DNA from: Idiomarina sp.
GTDB taxonomy: Bacteria > Pseudomonadota > Gammaproteobacteria > Enterobacterales > Alteromonadaceae
Direction of reading: 5' to 3'
DNA length: 62,435 nt
Assembly: GCA_020832105.1 (NCBI GenBank)
Contig: JAFIFH010000020.1
Location: 1-62,435 of the forward strand
Below are positions 45,132-55,362 of the stretch, piece after piece. The first letter of the stretch is position 1; every line of letters starts with the position of its first letter. The translations under genes were made by a program, and so were the position numbers. The notes under the pieces were generated by a model. The model was given only the letters and a program-made list of their open reading frames with translations, made no database searches and had not been told where the DNA came from.

Positions 45132-47040
45132 CTTGTTCCAGTTGCTCCAATTGTTCAGAATACTCCAGCCAGTTCGCTTCCGCTTCGTCCAGTTGTTGTT
45201 GGAACTCATTTTGTTGCTTGAGCAGGTCCGTGAGCTCACTTTTTCGTGCGTCTTCATAAAGGCCGGTATCGCTGAGTAACTCATGCACTTGTGTCAGTTT
45301 GTCTGCAAACTGATGCATGCGCTTTTCACTATGCTTAATTTTATCCAGCAATGGCTTGAGCTGCTTGCGTCGGTCGGCGGCGGCCTGGCGCTGCTCTTTT
45401 TTGTTGAGCTGGTTGTCAGCGAACGTCGAGTGTTGTTTGGCGTCTGCCCGCGCAGCTACTTTTGCCTCAGCACGTTCGTTTTCAACCCAGGCCTGATAAT
45501 CTTCAAGGGTACCGTCAAACGCCTGGACCTGCTGATTGGCCACCAGGTAAAAATCATCCACCGTGGCGCGTAAGAAATGACGGTCATGGGAAACAATGAC
45601 CATGGCGCCACTGAATTCCTGCAGCGCCCGCATCAGGGCTTCACGAATATCCAGGTCGAGGTGGTTAGTGGGTTCATCAAGGAGTAACAGGTTAGGTCGT
45701 TGGTAGACCACCAAGGCCAGCACCAGGCGTGCTTTTTCACCGCCGGAAAAAGGACCTGTGGAGGCATAGACATCGTCACCATGAAAGCCAAAGCGGCCTA
45801 AGTAGTCACGTAACCCTTGTTCACTTGCCTTGGGGTCGAGGCGCAGGATATGCGCCATCGGGCTTTCTTCTGCATGCAGGGTTTCTAACTGATGCTGGGC
45901 AAAGTAACCAATTTGCAGACCGGCACTGACCTTGCGCTGGCCGCCAAGGGGTTCGAGTTCACCTGCCAATAATTTCATCAGCGTCGATTTACCCGCGCCA
46001 TTATGGCCGAGCAGGCCAATCCGGCTACCAGGTACCAGGTTGAGGTGAATATTCTCTAAGATGGTGGTGTCGGCGTAACCGGCGCGCAGCTTTTCCATTT
46101 CAATCAGTGGGTTTGGTAGCTTTGATGGCGCGAAAAATGAAAATGAGAACGGTGTGGAATCTTCAAGTGGCGCGGTGGCGGTGAGTTTTTCCAGCGCCTT
46201 TATTCTACTTTGGGCTTGCTTTGCCTTGGTTGCCTGCGCCTTAAAGCGGTCAACAAAGGACTGTAGATGTGCACGCTGGGCTTGCTGTTTTTCGAATTCC
46301 TGACGCTGCTGGGACATTTTTTCGGTGCGCTGGCGCTGAAAACTGGTGTAATTACCCTTGTATGCAAAGGTTTGCTGGCGCTCAATATGAATGGTGTGGG
46401 TAATCACCGCATCGAGGAAGTCACGGTCATGGGAAATCAGAATCAGGGTGCCTTCAAACCGCAATAGCCAGCTTTCAAGCCAATAAATCGCATCGAGATC
46501 CAAGTGGTTGGTCGGCTCATCGAGGAGTAATAAGTCCGAGCGGGCAATCAGTGCCTGGGCGAGGTTCAGGCGCATCCGCCAGCCGCCGGAAAAGGCACTG
46601 ACTGGCTGGCTCAACTGAGCCTGGGTGAAGCCAAGTCCTGACAGCAGGCTGGCTGCGCGAGGCTCTATCTGATAGCCCCCAATGGCGTCAAGTTGACCAT
46701 GAATGCGGGCGATTGCGTCACCATCGTTGCTTTGCTCCGCCTGCTGCAACGCATTGTGCAGGTTCATATATTCTTTGTCGCCACTGATCACGAAGTCCAG
46801 CGCGCTGGTGCTCAGTGCAGGTGTTTCCTGGGCGACCGATGCTATCTTCCAGCCGGCAGGCATACTCAGGGTGCCGGCGTCTTCTTTCAGCTCGCCGCGT
46901 AACAGCGCAAAGAGCGACGACTTGCCACTGCCATTGGCACCGACTAAGCCCACTTTATGACCGGGGAAAATAGTAAAGCTGCTGTCGTTTAGTAGCTGTT
47001 TGCCGCCACGGATCAGCCCAATTGCATCTGCCTGTATCAT
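45124..47040 (-). CDS. yheS: ABC-F family ATPase YheS
   Basis: A soluble twin-ATPase of the ABC-F group that binds the ribosomal E site and helps resolve stalled translation. Two Walker A sites (GANGSGKSS and GHNGAGKST), two signatures (FSGGWRMRL and FSGGEKARL) and two Walker B motifs (LLLLDEPTNHLDLD, twice) are visible, with the P-site-tRNA interaction motif helices between them. The C-terminal about 110 residues form a charged coiled coil. Length 638 aa equals E. coli YheS. No membrane segment. The TIGR02444 gene follows with an 8-bp overlap. Confidence 0.96.
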   Translation of the reverse strand: MIQADAIGLIRGGKQLLNDSSFTIFPGHKVGLVGANGSGKSSLFALLRGELKEDAGTLSMPAGWKIASVAQETPALSTSALDFVISGDKEYMNLHNALQQAEQSNDGDAIARIHGQLDAIGGYQIEPRAASLLSGLGFTQAQLSQPVSAFSGGWRMRLNLAQALIARSDLLLLDEPTNHLDLDAIYWLESWLLRFEGTLILISHDRDFLDAVITHTIHIERQQTFAYKGNYTSFQRQRTEKMSQQRQEFEKQQAQRAHLQSFVDRFKAQATKAKQAQSRIKALEKLTATAPLEDSTPFSFSFFAPSKLPNPLIEMEKLRAGYADTTILENIHLNLVPGSRIGLLGHNGAGKSTLMKLLAGELEPLGGQRKVSAGLQIGYFAQHQLETLHAEESPMAHILRLDPKASEQGLRDYLGRFGFHGDDVYASTGPFSGGEKARLVLALVVYQRPNLLLLDEPTNHLDLDIREALMRALQEFSGAMVIVSHDRHFLRATVDDFYLVANQQVQAFDGTLEDYQAWVENERAEAKVAARADAKQHSTFADNQLNKKEQRQAAADRRKQLKPLLDKIKHSEKRMHQFADKLTQVHELLSDTGLYEDARKSELTDLLKQQNEFQQQLDEAEANWLEYSEQLEQLEQDA

Positions 47041-47184
47041 TGCATCTCATCTATTGGTAAGAGTCTGCGCCTATTTTATCACGCCTTGAGCGCTTCCACA
47101 TGTAGCGAAATGCTTTTACCCCGTTCATGCGATTCAGGAAACGGCGTGATATAATCCTCGGCCTGTCACCGGGGAGGTTTAGCC

Positions 47185-47388
47185 ATGGGTAAGAGTAAGA
47201 AGCGATTTATTGCAGGGGCCACCTGCACAGAGTGTAAAGCTATCGATAGCCTGATGCTGTATACCGAAAATGGCATTGAGCATGTGGAATGCGTTGAATG
47301 CGGTTTTAAAATGAGTGAGCCAAAAACCCAGGGGTCGGGGTCGGAGCGCACCTTCGATGGCGTGATTGGGGTATTTAAACCAGAATAA
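47185..47388 (+). CDS. yheV: YheV family zinc-ribbon protein
   Basis: A 67-aa putative metal-binding protein, function unknown. Two CxxC knuckles are present: C14-x2-C17 (ATCTECKAID) and C36-x2-C39 (VECVECGFKM). It starts like E. coli YheV (KKRFIAGA) and ends VIGVFKPE. GGGGAGG lies about ten bases before the ATG. Divergent from yheS, as in E. coli, and only 6 bp from the convergent queG stop. Confidence 0.92.
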   Translation: MGKSKKRFIAGATCTECKAIDSLMLYTENGIEHVECVECGFKMSEPKTQGSGSERTFDGVIGVFKPE

Positions 47389-47394
47389 CCGTGC

Positions 47395-48573
47395 TTAAGC
47401 GTCGCGTGGAAGCCCTTTCTCGACCACGCGAACTAAACGTTTCACCTGCTGCGAGGGCGCTTCTGCCAGTTCTTTCTTGCGCGCCTGCTCCGCCAGTGCC
47501 CACTCAATATGCTCATCGACTAATGCACTAACCTCGCCTTTACGGGCTCTCAGGGCGTCTTCTACTGCGAAGTCGTATGGGGCGTTGCCCAAGCCCACAG
47601 CAATATTGCGCAGCCAGCGTTCATGGCCGATGCGCCGAATAGGGGAGCCTTCGGTTTGCTTAAGAAACTCATCCTCTGTCCAGTTGAACAAATCCATCAT
47701 TTGCGGTGCATGTAAATGGTGGCGAGGCGCAAAGTCGTGTTCGTCGGTGGGGGTGGCGTAACGGTTCCACGGACAAATCAGCTGGCAATCGTCACACCCA
47801 TAAATGCGATTGCCCATGGGCCGACGAAACTCCTCTGGAATAGCGCCCTTTAATTCGATTGTCAGGTAAGAGATACAGCGCCGGGCGTCGACCACATAGG
47901 GCTCGACAATGGCCTGGGTCGGGCAGATCGTGATGCAGGCAGTACATTTGCCACACTGGGGTTGCTGCTTGCTGTCCACCGGTAACGGTAAATTAATAAA
48001 TAGCTCCCCGAGGAAAAACCAGGAGCCGTCTTTGCTATCCAATAAAAGACTATGCTTGCCGGTCCATCCAAGCCCGGCCTTTTCTGCCAGGGGGCGCTCC
48101 ATCACTGGTGCGCTATCAACAAAGGGACGAAAATCAGTATCTGCAAACTGGGCCTGAATTTTATCGCCGAGCTGTTTCAGCCGTTTGCGCATGACCTTAT
48201 GGTAATCACGGCCAAGCGCATAACGACTCACATAGCCCAGCTTTGGGTTTTTCAAAACCTTTGCAAAGAGTGCGCCCTTGGGCAGGTAATCCATGCGAAC
48301 GCATATGGCACGCACACTGCCGGGGTGCAGTAATTCGGGGTGAGCGCGTAAATCCTGATGGCGTTCCATATAAGACATCTCGCCGTGGTAGCCTTTGTCG
48401 AGCCACTTTTGCAGGCCAGCCTGATGTTGGCTAAGATCAAAGTCAGCGATACCAACCTCTTGAAAGCCTAGTTCTTTTCCCCAGCGCTTAATGCTTTCAG
48501 CGAGCGCTTGATAGTCAATATCGCCGAGCGTGGACGAGGGGCGTTCTGAGGATCCATTGCTGGATGTATTCAT
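47395..48573 (-). CDS. queG: epoxyqueuosine reductase
   Basis: QueG reduces epoxyqueuosine to queuosine at position 34 of tRNAs for Asn, Asp, His and Tyr, using cobalamin and two [4Fe-4S] clusters. Cluster motifs are CGKCTACITICP with a further C from CDDCQLICPWN, and the cobalamin-site signature FRPFVDSAPVMERPLAEKAGLGW(TGKH) is intact. I start at ATG 48573 because AAGG sits eight bases upstream; the ATG at 48579 is too close to it. Length 392 aa with a C-terminal HEAT-like stretch. Divergent from nnr, the arrangement also seen in E. coli. Confidence 0.95.
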   Translation of the reverse strand: MNTSSNGSSERPSSTLGDIDYQALAESIKRWGKELGFQEVGIADFDLSQHQAGLQKWLDKGYHGEMSYMERHQDLRAHPELLHPGSVRAICVRMDYLPKGALFAKVLKNPKLGYVSRYALGRDYHKVMRKRLKQLGDKIQAQFADTDFRPFVDSAPVMERPLAEKAGLGWTGKHSLLLDSKDGSWFFLGELFINLPLPVDSKQQPQCGKCTACITICPTQAIVEPYVVDARRCISYLTIELKGAIPEEFRRPMGNRIYGCDDCQLICPWNRYATPTDEHDFAPRHHLHAPQMMDLFNWTEDEFLKQTEGSPIRRIGHERWLRNIAVGLGNAPYDFAVEDALRARKGEVSALVDEHIEWALAEQARKKELAEAPSQQVKRLVRVVEKGLPRDA

Positions 48574-48746
48574 GGGCATTGCCTTCGGGCTTGAGAGCAG
48601 AGATGATAACCTTTAGGGCGTCATTATACCCTGAGTCCTCTGGGGCTCAAGGCCAGGATCAACTCACCAGCGCTGAACCACCCCGCGCAGGCCACTCATG
48701 CAGGTGAGTCCTGTAGGCGAGTCTTGCAGGCAAACAAGGAGCGACC

Positions 48747-50270
48747 ATGAATCGACTGTTAAGTAGCAGTATTCCGCAGCAATTGTACCGCCCGCAACAG
48801 GTGCGAGACAATGAACAGCGCGCAGCAGAGCTGGCTTGCGTTAGCATGTGGCAGCTGATGCAGCGGGCAGGCCGTGCGGTATTCGAATGCCTGCGTGAAC
48901 AATTCCCGCCACCGCTGCGCATTGCGGTGCTGTGTGGCAGCGGCAACAATGGTGGGGATGGCTATATTGTGGCAACGCATGCATTGATGGCGGGATATGA
49001 AGTGCGTGTTTACGCACATAAAGCCCCCGCCAGCGAAGATGCCAAGCGCGCACTTAGCGGCTGGCAAACCCAGGGTGGTGAGGTGGAGCCGCTCAGTGAC
49101 TGGTTAGATAGTGATGCAGACGTGGTGATTGATGCGATGCTGGGGACCGGGTTAACCAGTGAGGTGCGCGGCGAGCTAGCCGAAGCCATCGATAGTGTCA
49201 ATGAAGCACGATTACCAGTGATCGCGGTAGACATTGCCAGCGGCCTTGATGGCGATACCGGGCGGGTGCTGGGGTGTGCGGTCAAGGCACGTCATACGGT
49301 CACTATGGTGGCATTAAAGCGCGGGCTGTATACCGGTGAAGCTGGTGAATATAGCGGGCGCTTGTGGTTTGCGGATTTGGGCATCTTAAGAGAATTCAGA
49401 ACATTAACCAAAGCTGCGGCATGGCGACTTGACCCATGTCAGTTACCCCAGGCCTTCCCGCCGCGACCATGGAATAGTCACAAAGGCATGTTTGGGCATG
49501 TCGTCGTGATTGGTGGCAGCGAGGGCATGGCTGGGGCTGCGCAACTCACTGCATTAGCGGCCTTGCGGGCCGGTGCAGGTAAAGTGTCGGTCATCTGTGA
49601 GCCCGGGCAACAAAGCATGGCGGGGGCCAGGGCTGAAATCATGGTGCGCGGCATGCTTAGTGACGATGCCGCGGCAGAAAGTTTACTGCAACAGGCCGAT
49701 GTGATTGCGATTGGCCCAGGGCTTGGGCAAGGCATATGGGGGCAGAGCTGGTGGCAAAAAGTAAGCGAATTGGAGACGCCGTTAGTGGTGGATGCTGACG
49801 CGCTGAATTTACTAGCGCAGAACCCGCTACGCAGAGATGACTGGGTACTCACGCCGCACCCGGGTGAAGCTGGTCGGCTGTTAGATTGCACGAGCGCAGA
49901 GGTTGAACAGGATCGCTGGCGCAGTGTCTCGTTATTACAACAGCGCTATGGTGGTGTGGTGGTGCTCAAAGGTGCTGGTAGCCTGGTGCAAAGTCAGGAC
50001 TACCTGGCGGTCAACACGACCGGCAATCCGGGGCTTGCAAGTGCTGGCATGGGGGATACCCTGACTGGCATAATCAGCGCCTTATTGGCGACGTTCATGG
50101 CAACCTTGCATGCGAACGCAAAAACTGTGCGCCAAAGCATGGCAGAAACAGTGGGTTACGCGGTTCTCGTGCATGGCGGTGCGGCGGACTCTGCGGCGGC
50201 GCATGGGCAACGCGGATTACTGGCAGGTGATGTGATTGACCATATTCGTGGTTGGGTCAATCAAGATTAA
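48747..50270 (+). CDS. nnr: bifunctional NAD(P)H-hydrate epimerase / ADP-dependent dehydratase
   Basis: Repairs hydrated NADH and NADPH. The N-terminal YjeF_N epimerase domain (about 20-220) has CGSGNNGGDGYIVA. The C-terminal ribokinase-like dehydratase (about 235-505) has VVIGGSEGMAGAAQL, TPHPGEAGRL and the nucleotide site NTTGNPGLASAGMGDTLTG. Length 507 aa matches E. coli Nnr (YjeF). AAGGAG lies seven bases before the ATG. First gene of the run nnr-tsaE-amiB-mutL-miaA. Confidence 0.96.
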   Translation: MNRLLSSSIPQQLYRPQQVRDNEQRAAELACVSMWQLMQRAGRAVFECLREQFPPPLRIAVLCGSGNNGGDGYIVATHALMAGYEVRVYAHKAPASEDAKRALSGWQTQGGEVEPLSDWLDSDADVVIDAMLGTGLTSEVRGELAEAIDSVNEARLPVIAVDIASGLDGDTGRVLGCAVKARHTVTMVALKRGLYTGEAGEYSGRLWFADLGILREFRTLTKAAAWRLDPCQLPQAFPPRPWNSHKGMFGHVVVIGGSEGMAGAAQLTALAALRAGAGKVSVICEPGQQSMAGARAEIMVRGMLSDDAAAESLLQQADVIAIGPGLGQGIWGQSWWQKVSELETPLVVDADALNLLAQNPLRRDDWVLTPHPGEAGRLLDCTSAEVEQDRWRSVSLLQQRYGGVVVLKGAGSLVQSQDYLAVNTTGNPGLASAGMGDTLTGIISALLATFMATLHANAKTVRQSMAETVGYAVLVHGGAADSAAAHGQRGLLAGDVIDHIRGWVNQD

Positions 50271-50317
50271 ACCATTGTTAGCATTAGATAAAAAATACAG
50301 GAACTCAGCGAGATATT

Positions 50318-50797
50318 ATGGTTCAAATGGAATTACGTGCGGAAGACTCGACGGTGGCAGCAGGCAAGCGGTTGGCACAAGCGCTACACAGTGCGCTGCA
50401 AACTGGCGCGCCGGTGCGCCCTTTAGTAATTTATCTGCAGGGCGGCCTGGGGATGGGAAAAACCACCTTTAGTCGCGGTTTTATTCAGGGGTTGGGTCAT
50501 CAGGGCGCGGTGAAAAGCCCGACGTATGCACTGGTTGAGCCTTATGAATTTAGCGATATGCGGGTTTTTCATTTCGATCTGTACCGGCTGCACGACCCTG
50601 AAGAGCTCGAATTTATGGGAATTCGTGACTACTTTGCGGAAGATTGTGTATGCTTAGTAGAGTGGCCGCAGCGCGGATTTGGTTTACTGCCAGCCGCTGA
50701 CCTTGAGGTTGAATTGCAACAAGGGCAGGACGATGGCAGGCATCTTTTGATCAAAGCAAATAGTAAAGCGGGACAAGCTTGCATGACACACTGGTAG
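50318..50797 (+). CDS. tsaE: tRNA t6A biosynthesis ATPase TsaE
   Basis: TsaE is the ATPase that drives cycles of the TsaBD complex in making N6-threonylcarbamoyladenosine at tRNA position 37. Walker A is G42-T49 (GGLGMGKTT), with [22 protein letters not shown] switch region, [14 protein letters not shown] and VEWPQRG following in the expected order. Length 159 aa. It lies 47 bp after nnr and 76 bp before amiB. The ribosome site is weak (GCGAGATA). Confidence 0.95.
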   Translation: MVQMELRAEDSTVAAGKRLAQALHSALQTGAPVRPLVIYLQGGLGMGKTTFSRGFIQGLGHQGAVKSPTYALVEPYEFSDMRVFHFDLYRLHDPEELEFMGIRDYFAEDCVCLVEWPQRGFGLLPAADLEVELQQGQDDGRHLLIKANSKAGQACMTHW

Positions 50798-50873
50798 CTA
50801 ATGTGCAGCAATACCACCAGCTCGGGTGCCGGTTGGCACTGATGCAAGTCATTAAAAAAAGAAGTCACTAATA

Positions 50874-52190
50874 ATGAAAATAGTAAGATGTGCGCTATGT
50901 ATGTTCGCACTACTGTGGAGTTCTATCGCAGTAGCTGGCGAAGCTATTGAGTCTGTGCGGGTTTGGCCAGCACCGGACAAGACACGTATTGTGTTTGATT
51001 TAGCCAGCGCCCCTGAGCATAGTTACTTCACCCTATATGACAGCCGTCCTTACCGCTTGGTGATTGATTTTCGCGGCACCCGCAATCAGGTTAATCTGGA
51101 TGCGCTGGACTTTGATTCGCTGATGGTTGACCGTATTCGTAGCAGCTCACCGCCGCAGGCATCCACTACCCGGATTGTGCTTGAACTCAGTGATAAAGTA
51201 GAGCCGACTGTATTCCCTTTGCCGCCCAACGAACGGTATGGCCATCGTCTGGTGGTGGATATCCCGGGCCAGTCAGTCACTCAGCAGCGGGTTACTCGCA
51301 GTGCTGAAGGTTTGACCGAGCGACCCGTCATTGTCGCCATTGACGCCGGTCATGGCGGCGAAGACCCAGGTTCAATCGGCCCTGCCGGAACCTATGAAAA
51401 AAACATAACCTTGCCGGTCGCGCAAAGGCTGGCTGATTTGATCAACGCTGATCCGGCAATGAAAGCGGTGTTGGTTCGTACCGGCGATTATGGTGTGCAT
51501 ATTAATCAGCGTAACCGGGTGGCACGGCGCGAGCGAGCCGACATGTTTATTTCCATTCACGCAGACGCATTTACCTCGCCGCAACCGCGCGGCGCGTCAG
51601 TGTGGGTGTTATCGCGGCGTCGAGCCAATACTGAGCTAGGTCGCTGGCTGGAGAACCGCGAGCAGCATTCTGAGTTACTCGGCGGTGCCGGTGAGGTACT
51701 CTCAAATAACGGGGATGATCCTTACCTGGCGCGCACCTTACTGGATATGTCTCTGGACAGCTCAATGAGCGGCGGCTTTGATGCAGCGAATCTTTTGCTA
51801 TCACGGCTGTCGACAGTGACCCGGGTGCATCGGCGTGAACCTCAGGCGGCGAGTTTTGCAGTCTTGAATAGCCCGGACATTCCTTCTGTGTTGGTGGAGC
51901 TCGGCTTTATTTCCAATCCCCAGGAAGAACAGAACCTGCGCAGTGCGGCGCACCAGCAGCGCCTGGCCCAAGCCCTCTACGACGGCACCCGTGAGTTCTT
52001 CATCAAGCACCCCATCGACGGTACTGTGCTTGCTAATCAGCGCATCCGCCAGCACCGGGTTCAGTCTGGTGACTCATTGTCGGTACTGGCAGAGCGCTAT
52101 GGCACTTCAGTGCGAGCCATTCAGCAGCACAATAGCTTGTCGAACACGGTTCTGCGAGTTGGCCAGATGCTGGAAATACCGAGTAGCTGA
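50874..52190 (+). CDS. amiB: N-acetylmuramoyl-L-alanine amidase AmiB
   Basis: A periplasmic zinc amidase that splits septal peptidoglycan during daughter-cell separation. A signal peptide (1-21) precedes an AMIN domain (about 24-130), then the Amidase_3 domain (about 155-375) with zinc His in [13 protein letters not shown] and SIHADAF and catalytic Glu in [13 protein letters not shown] single C-terminal LysM repeat ([17 protein letters not shown]...LEIPSS) binds glycan, as in E. coli AmiB. Its stop TGA shares a base with the mutL start (TGATG). Confidence 0.96.
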   Translation: MKIVRCALCMFALLWSSIAVAGEAIESVRVWPAPDKTRIVFDLASAPEHSYFTLYDSRPYRLVIDFRGTRNQVNLDALDFDSLMVDRIRSSSPPQASTTRIVLELSDKVEPTVFPLPPNERYGHRLVVDIPGQSVTQQRVTRSAEGLTERPVIVAIDAGHGGEDPGSIGPAGTYEKNITLPVAQRLADLINADPAMKAVLVRTGDYGVHINQRNRVARRERADMFISIHADAFTSPQPRGASVWVLSRRRANTELGRWLENREQHSELLGGAGEVLSNNGDDPYLARTLLDMSLDSSMSGGFDAANLLLSRLSTVTRVHRREPQAASFAVLNSPDIPSVLVELGFISNPQEEQNLRSAAHQQRLAQALYDGTREFFIKHPIDGTVLANQRIRQHRVQSGDSLSVLAERYGTSVRAIQQHNSLSNTVLRVGQMLEIPSS

Positions 52191-53989
52191 TGCCGATTCG
52201 TCAACTTCCTCTCCAGCTTGCCAATCAAATTGCCGCGGGCGAAGTCGTCGAGCGGCCATCGTCGGTGGTGAAAGAGCTGGTGGAAAACAGTATCGATGCT
52301 GGCGCCACTGAACTGCTGATTGATATCGAGCAGGGTGGGGCGAAACGCATCCGTATTCGGGACAACGGTAGTGGCATTGTTAAAGACGAATTACAGCTTG
52401 CTTTAAGCCGGCACGCCACCAGTAAAATCCATACGCTTGATGATCTTGAAAGCATTCTCTCGTTAGGCTTTCGCGGCGAAGCTTTGGCCAGTATCAGCTC
52501 GGTGTCGCGGCTCACATTGACCTCCAAGCCAGGTGACCAGGCGGAAGCCTGGCAGGCATTTTGTGAGGGGCGTGATATGCAGGTACACATGCAACCAGCA
52601 GCGCACCCCGACGGCACGACCGTTGATGTGCAGGACTTATTCTTCAATACGCCGGCGCGGCGCAAATTCCTGCGCACGGAAAAAACTGAATTTGGCCATA
52701 TCGATGAGGTCTTGCGTCGCATTGCACTGGCGGCACCGCAAGTGCGTATTCTGTTCACCCATAATGGACGTAAGGTACGAGACTACCGCGCCTTGCGGGG
52801 TGAGAGTGGCAACCTGCATGAAGCGGCATTACCACGCTTAAAAGCCGTCGCTGGCAGCGCGTTTGCAGCACAGGCGGTTTATCTGCAACATGACAGCGAG
52901 CCATGGCAACTGCATGGCTGGGTTGCTCCTGCTGAGCACTGCCGCCATCAGCATGATATTCAATATATGTATGTGAACGGCCGGATGATGAAGGACAAAC
53001 TGCTGAATCATGCGATCCGCCAAGCGTATGGCGACACCCTTGCCGACGACCGCCAGCCCACTTTTGTGCTGTATTTGCAGATTCCGGCACGGGACGTGGA
53101 TGTGAATGTACATCCGGCTAAACATGAGGTGCGCTTTCATCAGGCGCGTCAGGTGCATGACTTTGTGCTGCAGACTTTACGCCAGGCGTTACCAGAGACG
53201 TTATCCGGCACTGTCGTCGAAACATCGGCAACAGACGAGGGGAGCCAGCCGACTGGCTTTCAGCCACCGCCAAGACATGCTTACCAGCAGCCATCGCCAC
53301 AAGCTTTGCACGTAGCTGGCCAGGCGGGCGCGGTGGCAGCTCACCCGCCACAACAGAATACCCAGGAATACCGAACCCAGGCCGCTGCTGGCTATCAGAC
53401 TTTAATGAGCCCCGGGGTAGGTGAACCGCAAAATTCTGACGCACTCAATTCAGCGCCGGACGCTGAGTGGCGGTTGTTAAAAGTACTCGAGCAGAGATAT
53501 GTTTTAGTCCATCAGGCGGGTTCTTCAGAGGCGTCCAGTGTGCTTGCGCTGGCTGATCTGGCGCAGCTGCAGCAGCAGGTGGAAACTCAGCGCATTGGCC
53601 AGCAACTACGCCAGGGGCTGAGCGGGCAACCATTGCTGCTGCCAGTGCAACTGAATCTGGATACGCCATTAACCGACCCGCTTGTGCATCAATTGTCCCA
53701 GCTTGGAGTACAATTAAAAAGATTGCAGGCGCATCGGGCCATCGTAATGCAAGTACCGGCAGTGCTTCGCCAGCGCTCGACCGTAGAGGCGGTGAGCGCG
53801 CTGATTGCGCAACTGACAGATGCGCCGCTGACCGAGCAAACCGATTTACACAGGTGGCTGGCAGCACAGGGTGTGCATAGCCAGTACAGTGACCAACAGG
53901 CGCAATATTGGTTTACCCAAGCGCTGGCATTGGGCTTGCTTGAAGCCGCTTTACGGCCACTGGATTGGCGCACTTCTATTCAATCTTAA
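52190..53989 (+). CDS. mutL: DNA mismatch repair protein MutL
   Basis: MutL links mismatch recognition by MutS to strand incision. The GHKL ATPase is intact: E and N in [36 protein letters not shown] and the conserved VNGRMMKDK and [16 protein letters not shown] Gln/Pro-rich linker (about 345-425) precedes the dimerisation domain. No DQHAxxE endonuclease motif is visible, so it is the E. coli (MutH-dependent) kind. Translationally coupled to amiB by a 1-bp overlap. 599 aa. Confidence 0.97.
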   Translation: MPIRQLPLQLANQIAAGEVVERPSSVVKELVENSIDAGATELLIDIEQGGAKRIRIRDNGSGIVKDELQLALSRHATSKIHTLDDLESILSLGFRGEALASISSVSRLTLTSKPGDQAEAWQAFCEGRDMQVHMQPAAHPDGTTVDVQDLFFNTPARRKFLRTEKTEFGHIDEVLRRIALAAPQVRILFTHNGRKVRDYRALRGESGNLHEAALPRLKAVAGSAFAAQAVYLQHDSEPWQLHGWVAPAEHCRHQHDIQYMYVNGRMMKDKLLNHAIRQAYGDTLADDRQPTFVLYLQIPARDVDVNVHPAKHEVRFHQARQVHDFVLQTLRQALPETLSGTVVETSATDEGSQPTGFQPPPRHAYQQPSPQALHVAGQAGAVAAHPPQQNTQEYRTQAAAGYQTLMSPGVGEPQNSDALNSAPDAEWRLLKVLEQRYVLVHQAGSSEASSVLALADLAQLQQQVETQRIGQQLRQGLSGQPLLLPVQLNLDTPLTDPLVHQLSQLGVQLKRLQAHRAIVMQVPAVLRQRSTVEAVSALIAQLTDAPLTEQTDLHRWLAAQGVHSQYSDQQAQYWFTQALALGLLEAALRPLDWRTSIQS

Positions 53990-54006
53990 CATTAAAAGAG
54001 ATCATT

Positions 54007-54981
54007 TTGCCCTTAGTCGCGAGTCAGTCCCCTTTTATTATTTGTATTTCTGGCCCTACCGCAGCGGGGAAAACCCAGCTGGCTATGGATCTATTTGATA
54101 CCCTTGATGCCAGTATCATTAGCGTTGATTCAGCGCTAATTTACCGACAGATGGACATTGGCACCGCAAAACCCACTGCTGAAGAGCTCACCAGATACCC
54201 GCATCAGTTGATCGATATTCTAGACCCCGCACAAAGCTATAGCGCTGCAGATTTTCGTCGTGATGCACTTGCATGTATTGAACAGGCCATTGCGAAAGGG
54301 AAAACACCGATTCTGGTAGGGGGCACCATGCTCTACTATCGCGCGTTGCTTGGTGGGTTATCCAATTTACCTGAAGCAGACGCAGGGGTGCGCGCAGCAC
54401 TCATTCAGCAAGCGGAAAATTTGGGCTGGGAGGCACTGCATCAGCGTTTGGCACAGGTTGATCCCACCTCGGCACAACGTATTCACCCAAATGATCCACA
54501 GCGCCTGCTGCGTGCGCTAGAGGTGTTTACGTTAAGTAATAAAACCATGACTGAGTTGACTCAGTCGCAGCAACCTGGACTGCGTTACCCAAGCTATCAA
54601 TTTGCAGTTGCCCCCGCAGATCGAAAAGTATTGCACCAGCGTATTGAAACACGCTTTATGCAAATGCTGGAGCAGGGCTTCGCACAGGAGGTCGAGGCAC
54701 TGCGTGCGCGTGGCGACTTGCATCTGGACATGCCATCTATGCGTTGCGTTGGTTACCGTCAAATGTGGCAGTATCTGGATGGAGACTTTGATTATCAGAC
54801 CATGGTGAATAAAGGTGTTGCGGCTACCCGGCAGCTTGCCAAACGGCAAATTACCTGGCTGCGCAGCTGGCCGGATTTACATTGGCTTGACCCGACACAA
54901 GTGGATCTGAAAGAGGCCGCCTGGTCGGTGTTGCAGGAAAGTTTACCAACCAGACCACAAATGTGGCTAAAAAAAGCTTGA
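54007..54981 (+). CDS. miaA: tRNA dimethylallyltransferase MiaA
   Basis: MiaA adds dimethylallyl to A37 of UNN-reading tRNAs, the first step to ms2i6A. P-loop GPTAAGKT lies at about 16-23, followed by [46 protein letters not shown] and [12 protein letters not shown]. No ATG gives a full N-terminus. TTG 54007 has AAGAG about seven bases upstream and gives the usual 10-15 residues before the P-loop; TTG 53965 would overlap mutL. Length 324 aa. Sits between mutL and hfq, as in E. coli. Confidence 0.95.
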   Translation: MPLVASQSPFIICISGPTAAGKTQLAMDLFDTLDASIISVDSALIYRQMDIGTAKPTAEELTRYPHQLIDILDPAQSYSAADFRRDALACIEQAIAKGKTPILVGGTMLYYRALLGGLSNLPEADAGVRAALIQQAENLGWEALHQRLAQVDPTSAQRIHPNDPQRLLRALEVFTLSNKTMTELTQSQQPGLRYPSYQFAVAPADRKVLHQRIETRFMQMLEQGFAQEVEALRARGDLHLDMPSMRCVGYRQMWQYLDGDFDYQTMVNKGVAATRQLAKRQITWLRSWPDLHWLDPTQVDLKEAAWSVLQESLPTRPQMWLKKA

Positions 54982-55083
54982 AAACGTAGAAATAACCCGC
55001 ACTTATTAAAATATCTTGCTACACTAATTCTGCTATAAACGCAGTACTAAACTCTAATAACAAATTGCGAAAGGAAACAAGCC

Positions 55084-55338
55084 ATGGCGAAGGGCCAAAC
55101 CTTACAAGACCCATTTTTGAATGCGTTACGCCGTGAACGCATCCCCGTTTCGATCTATTTAGTAAACGGCATTAAACTTCAGGGACAAATCGAGTCGTTT
55201 GACCAGTTTGTCGTTTTATTGAAAAATACTGTCAGCCAGATGGTGTATAAACACGCCATCTCAACGGTCGTACCATCACGCATTCCTAGCAACTATCACC
55301 CAACTGGTGGTGAGGAAGCAGAAGGTGGTGCAGAATAA
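55084..55338 (+). CDS. hfq: RNA chaperone Hfq
   Basis: Hfq is the hexameric Sm-like ring that pairs small RNAs with mRNAs. Sm1 and Sm2 are intact: [42 protein letters not shown] and the [12 protein letters not shown] motif. The C-terminal tail is short and acidic ([10 protein letters not shown]), 84 aa total against 102 in E. coli. GAAAGGA precedes the ATG by eight bases. A 102-bp gap after miaA probably holds its own promoter in addition to read-through. Confidence 0.98.
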   Translation: MAKGQTLQDPFLNALRRERIPVSIYLVNGIKLQGQIESFDQFVVLLKNTVSQMVYKHAISTVVPSRIPSNYHPTGGEEAEGGAE

Positions 55339-55362
55339 TTATAGACAGCAGAGGTAGCTCGC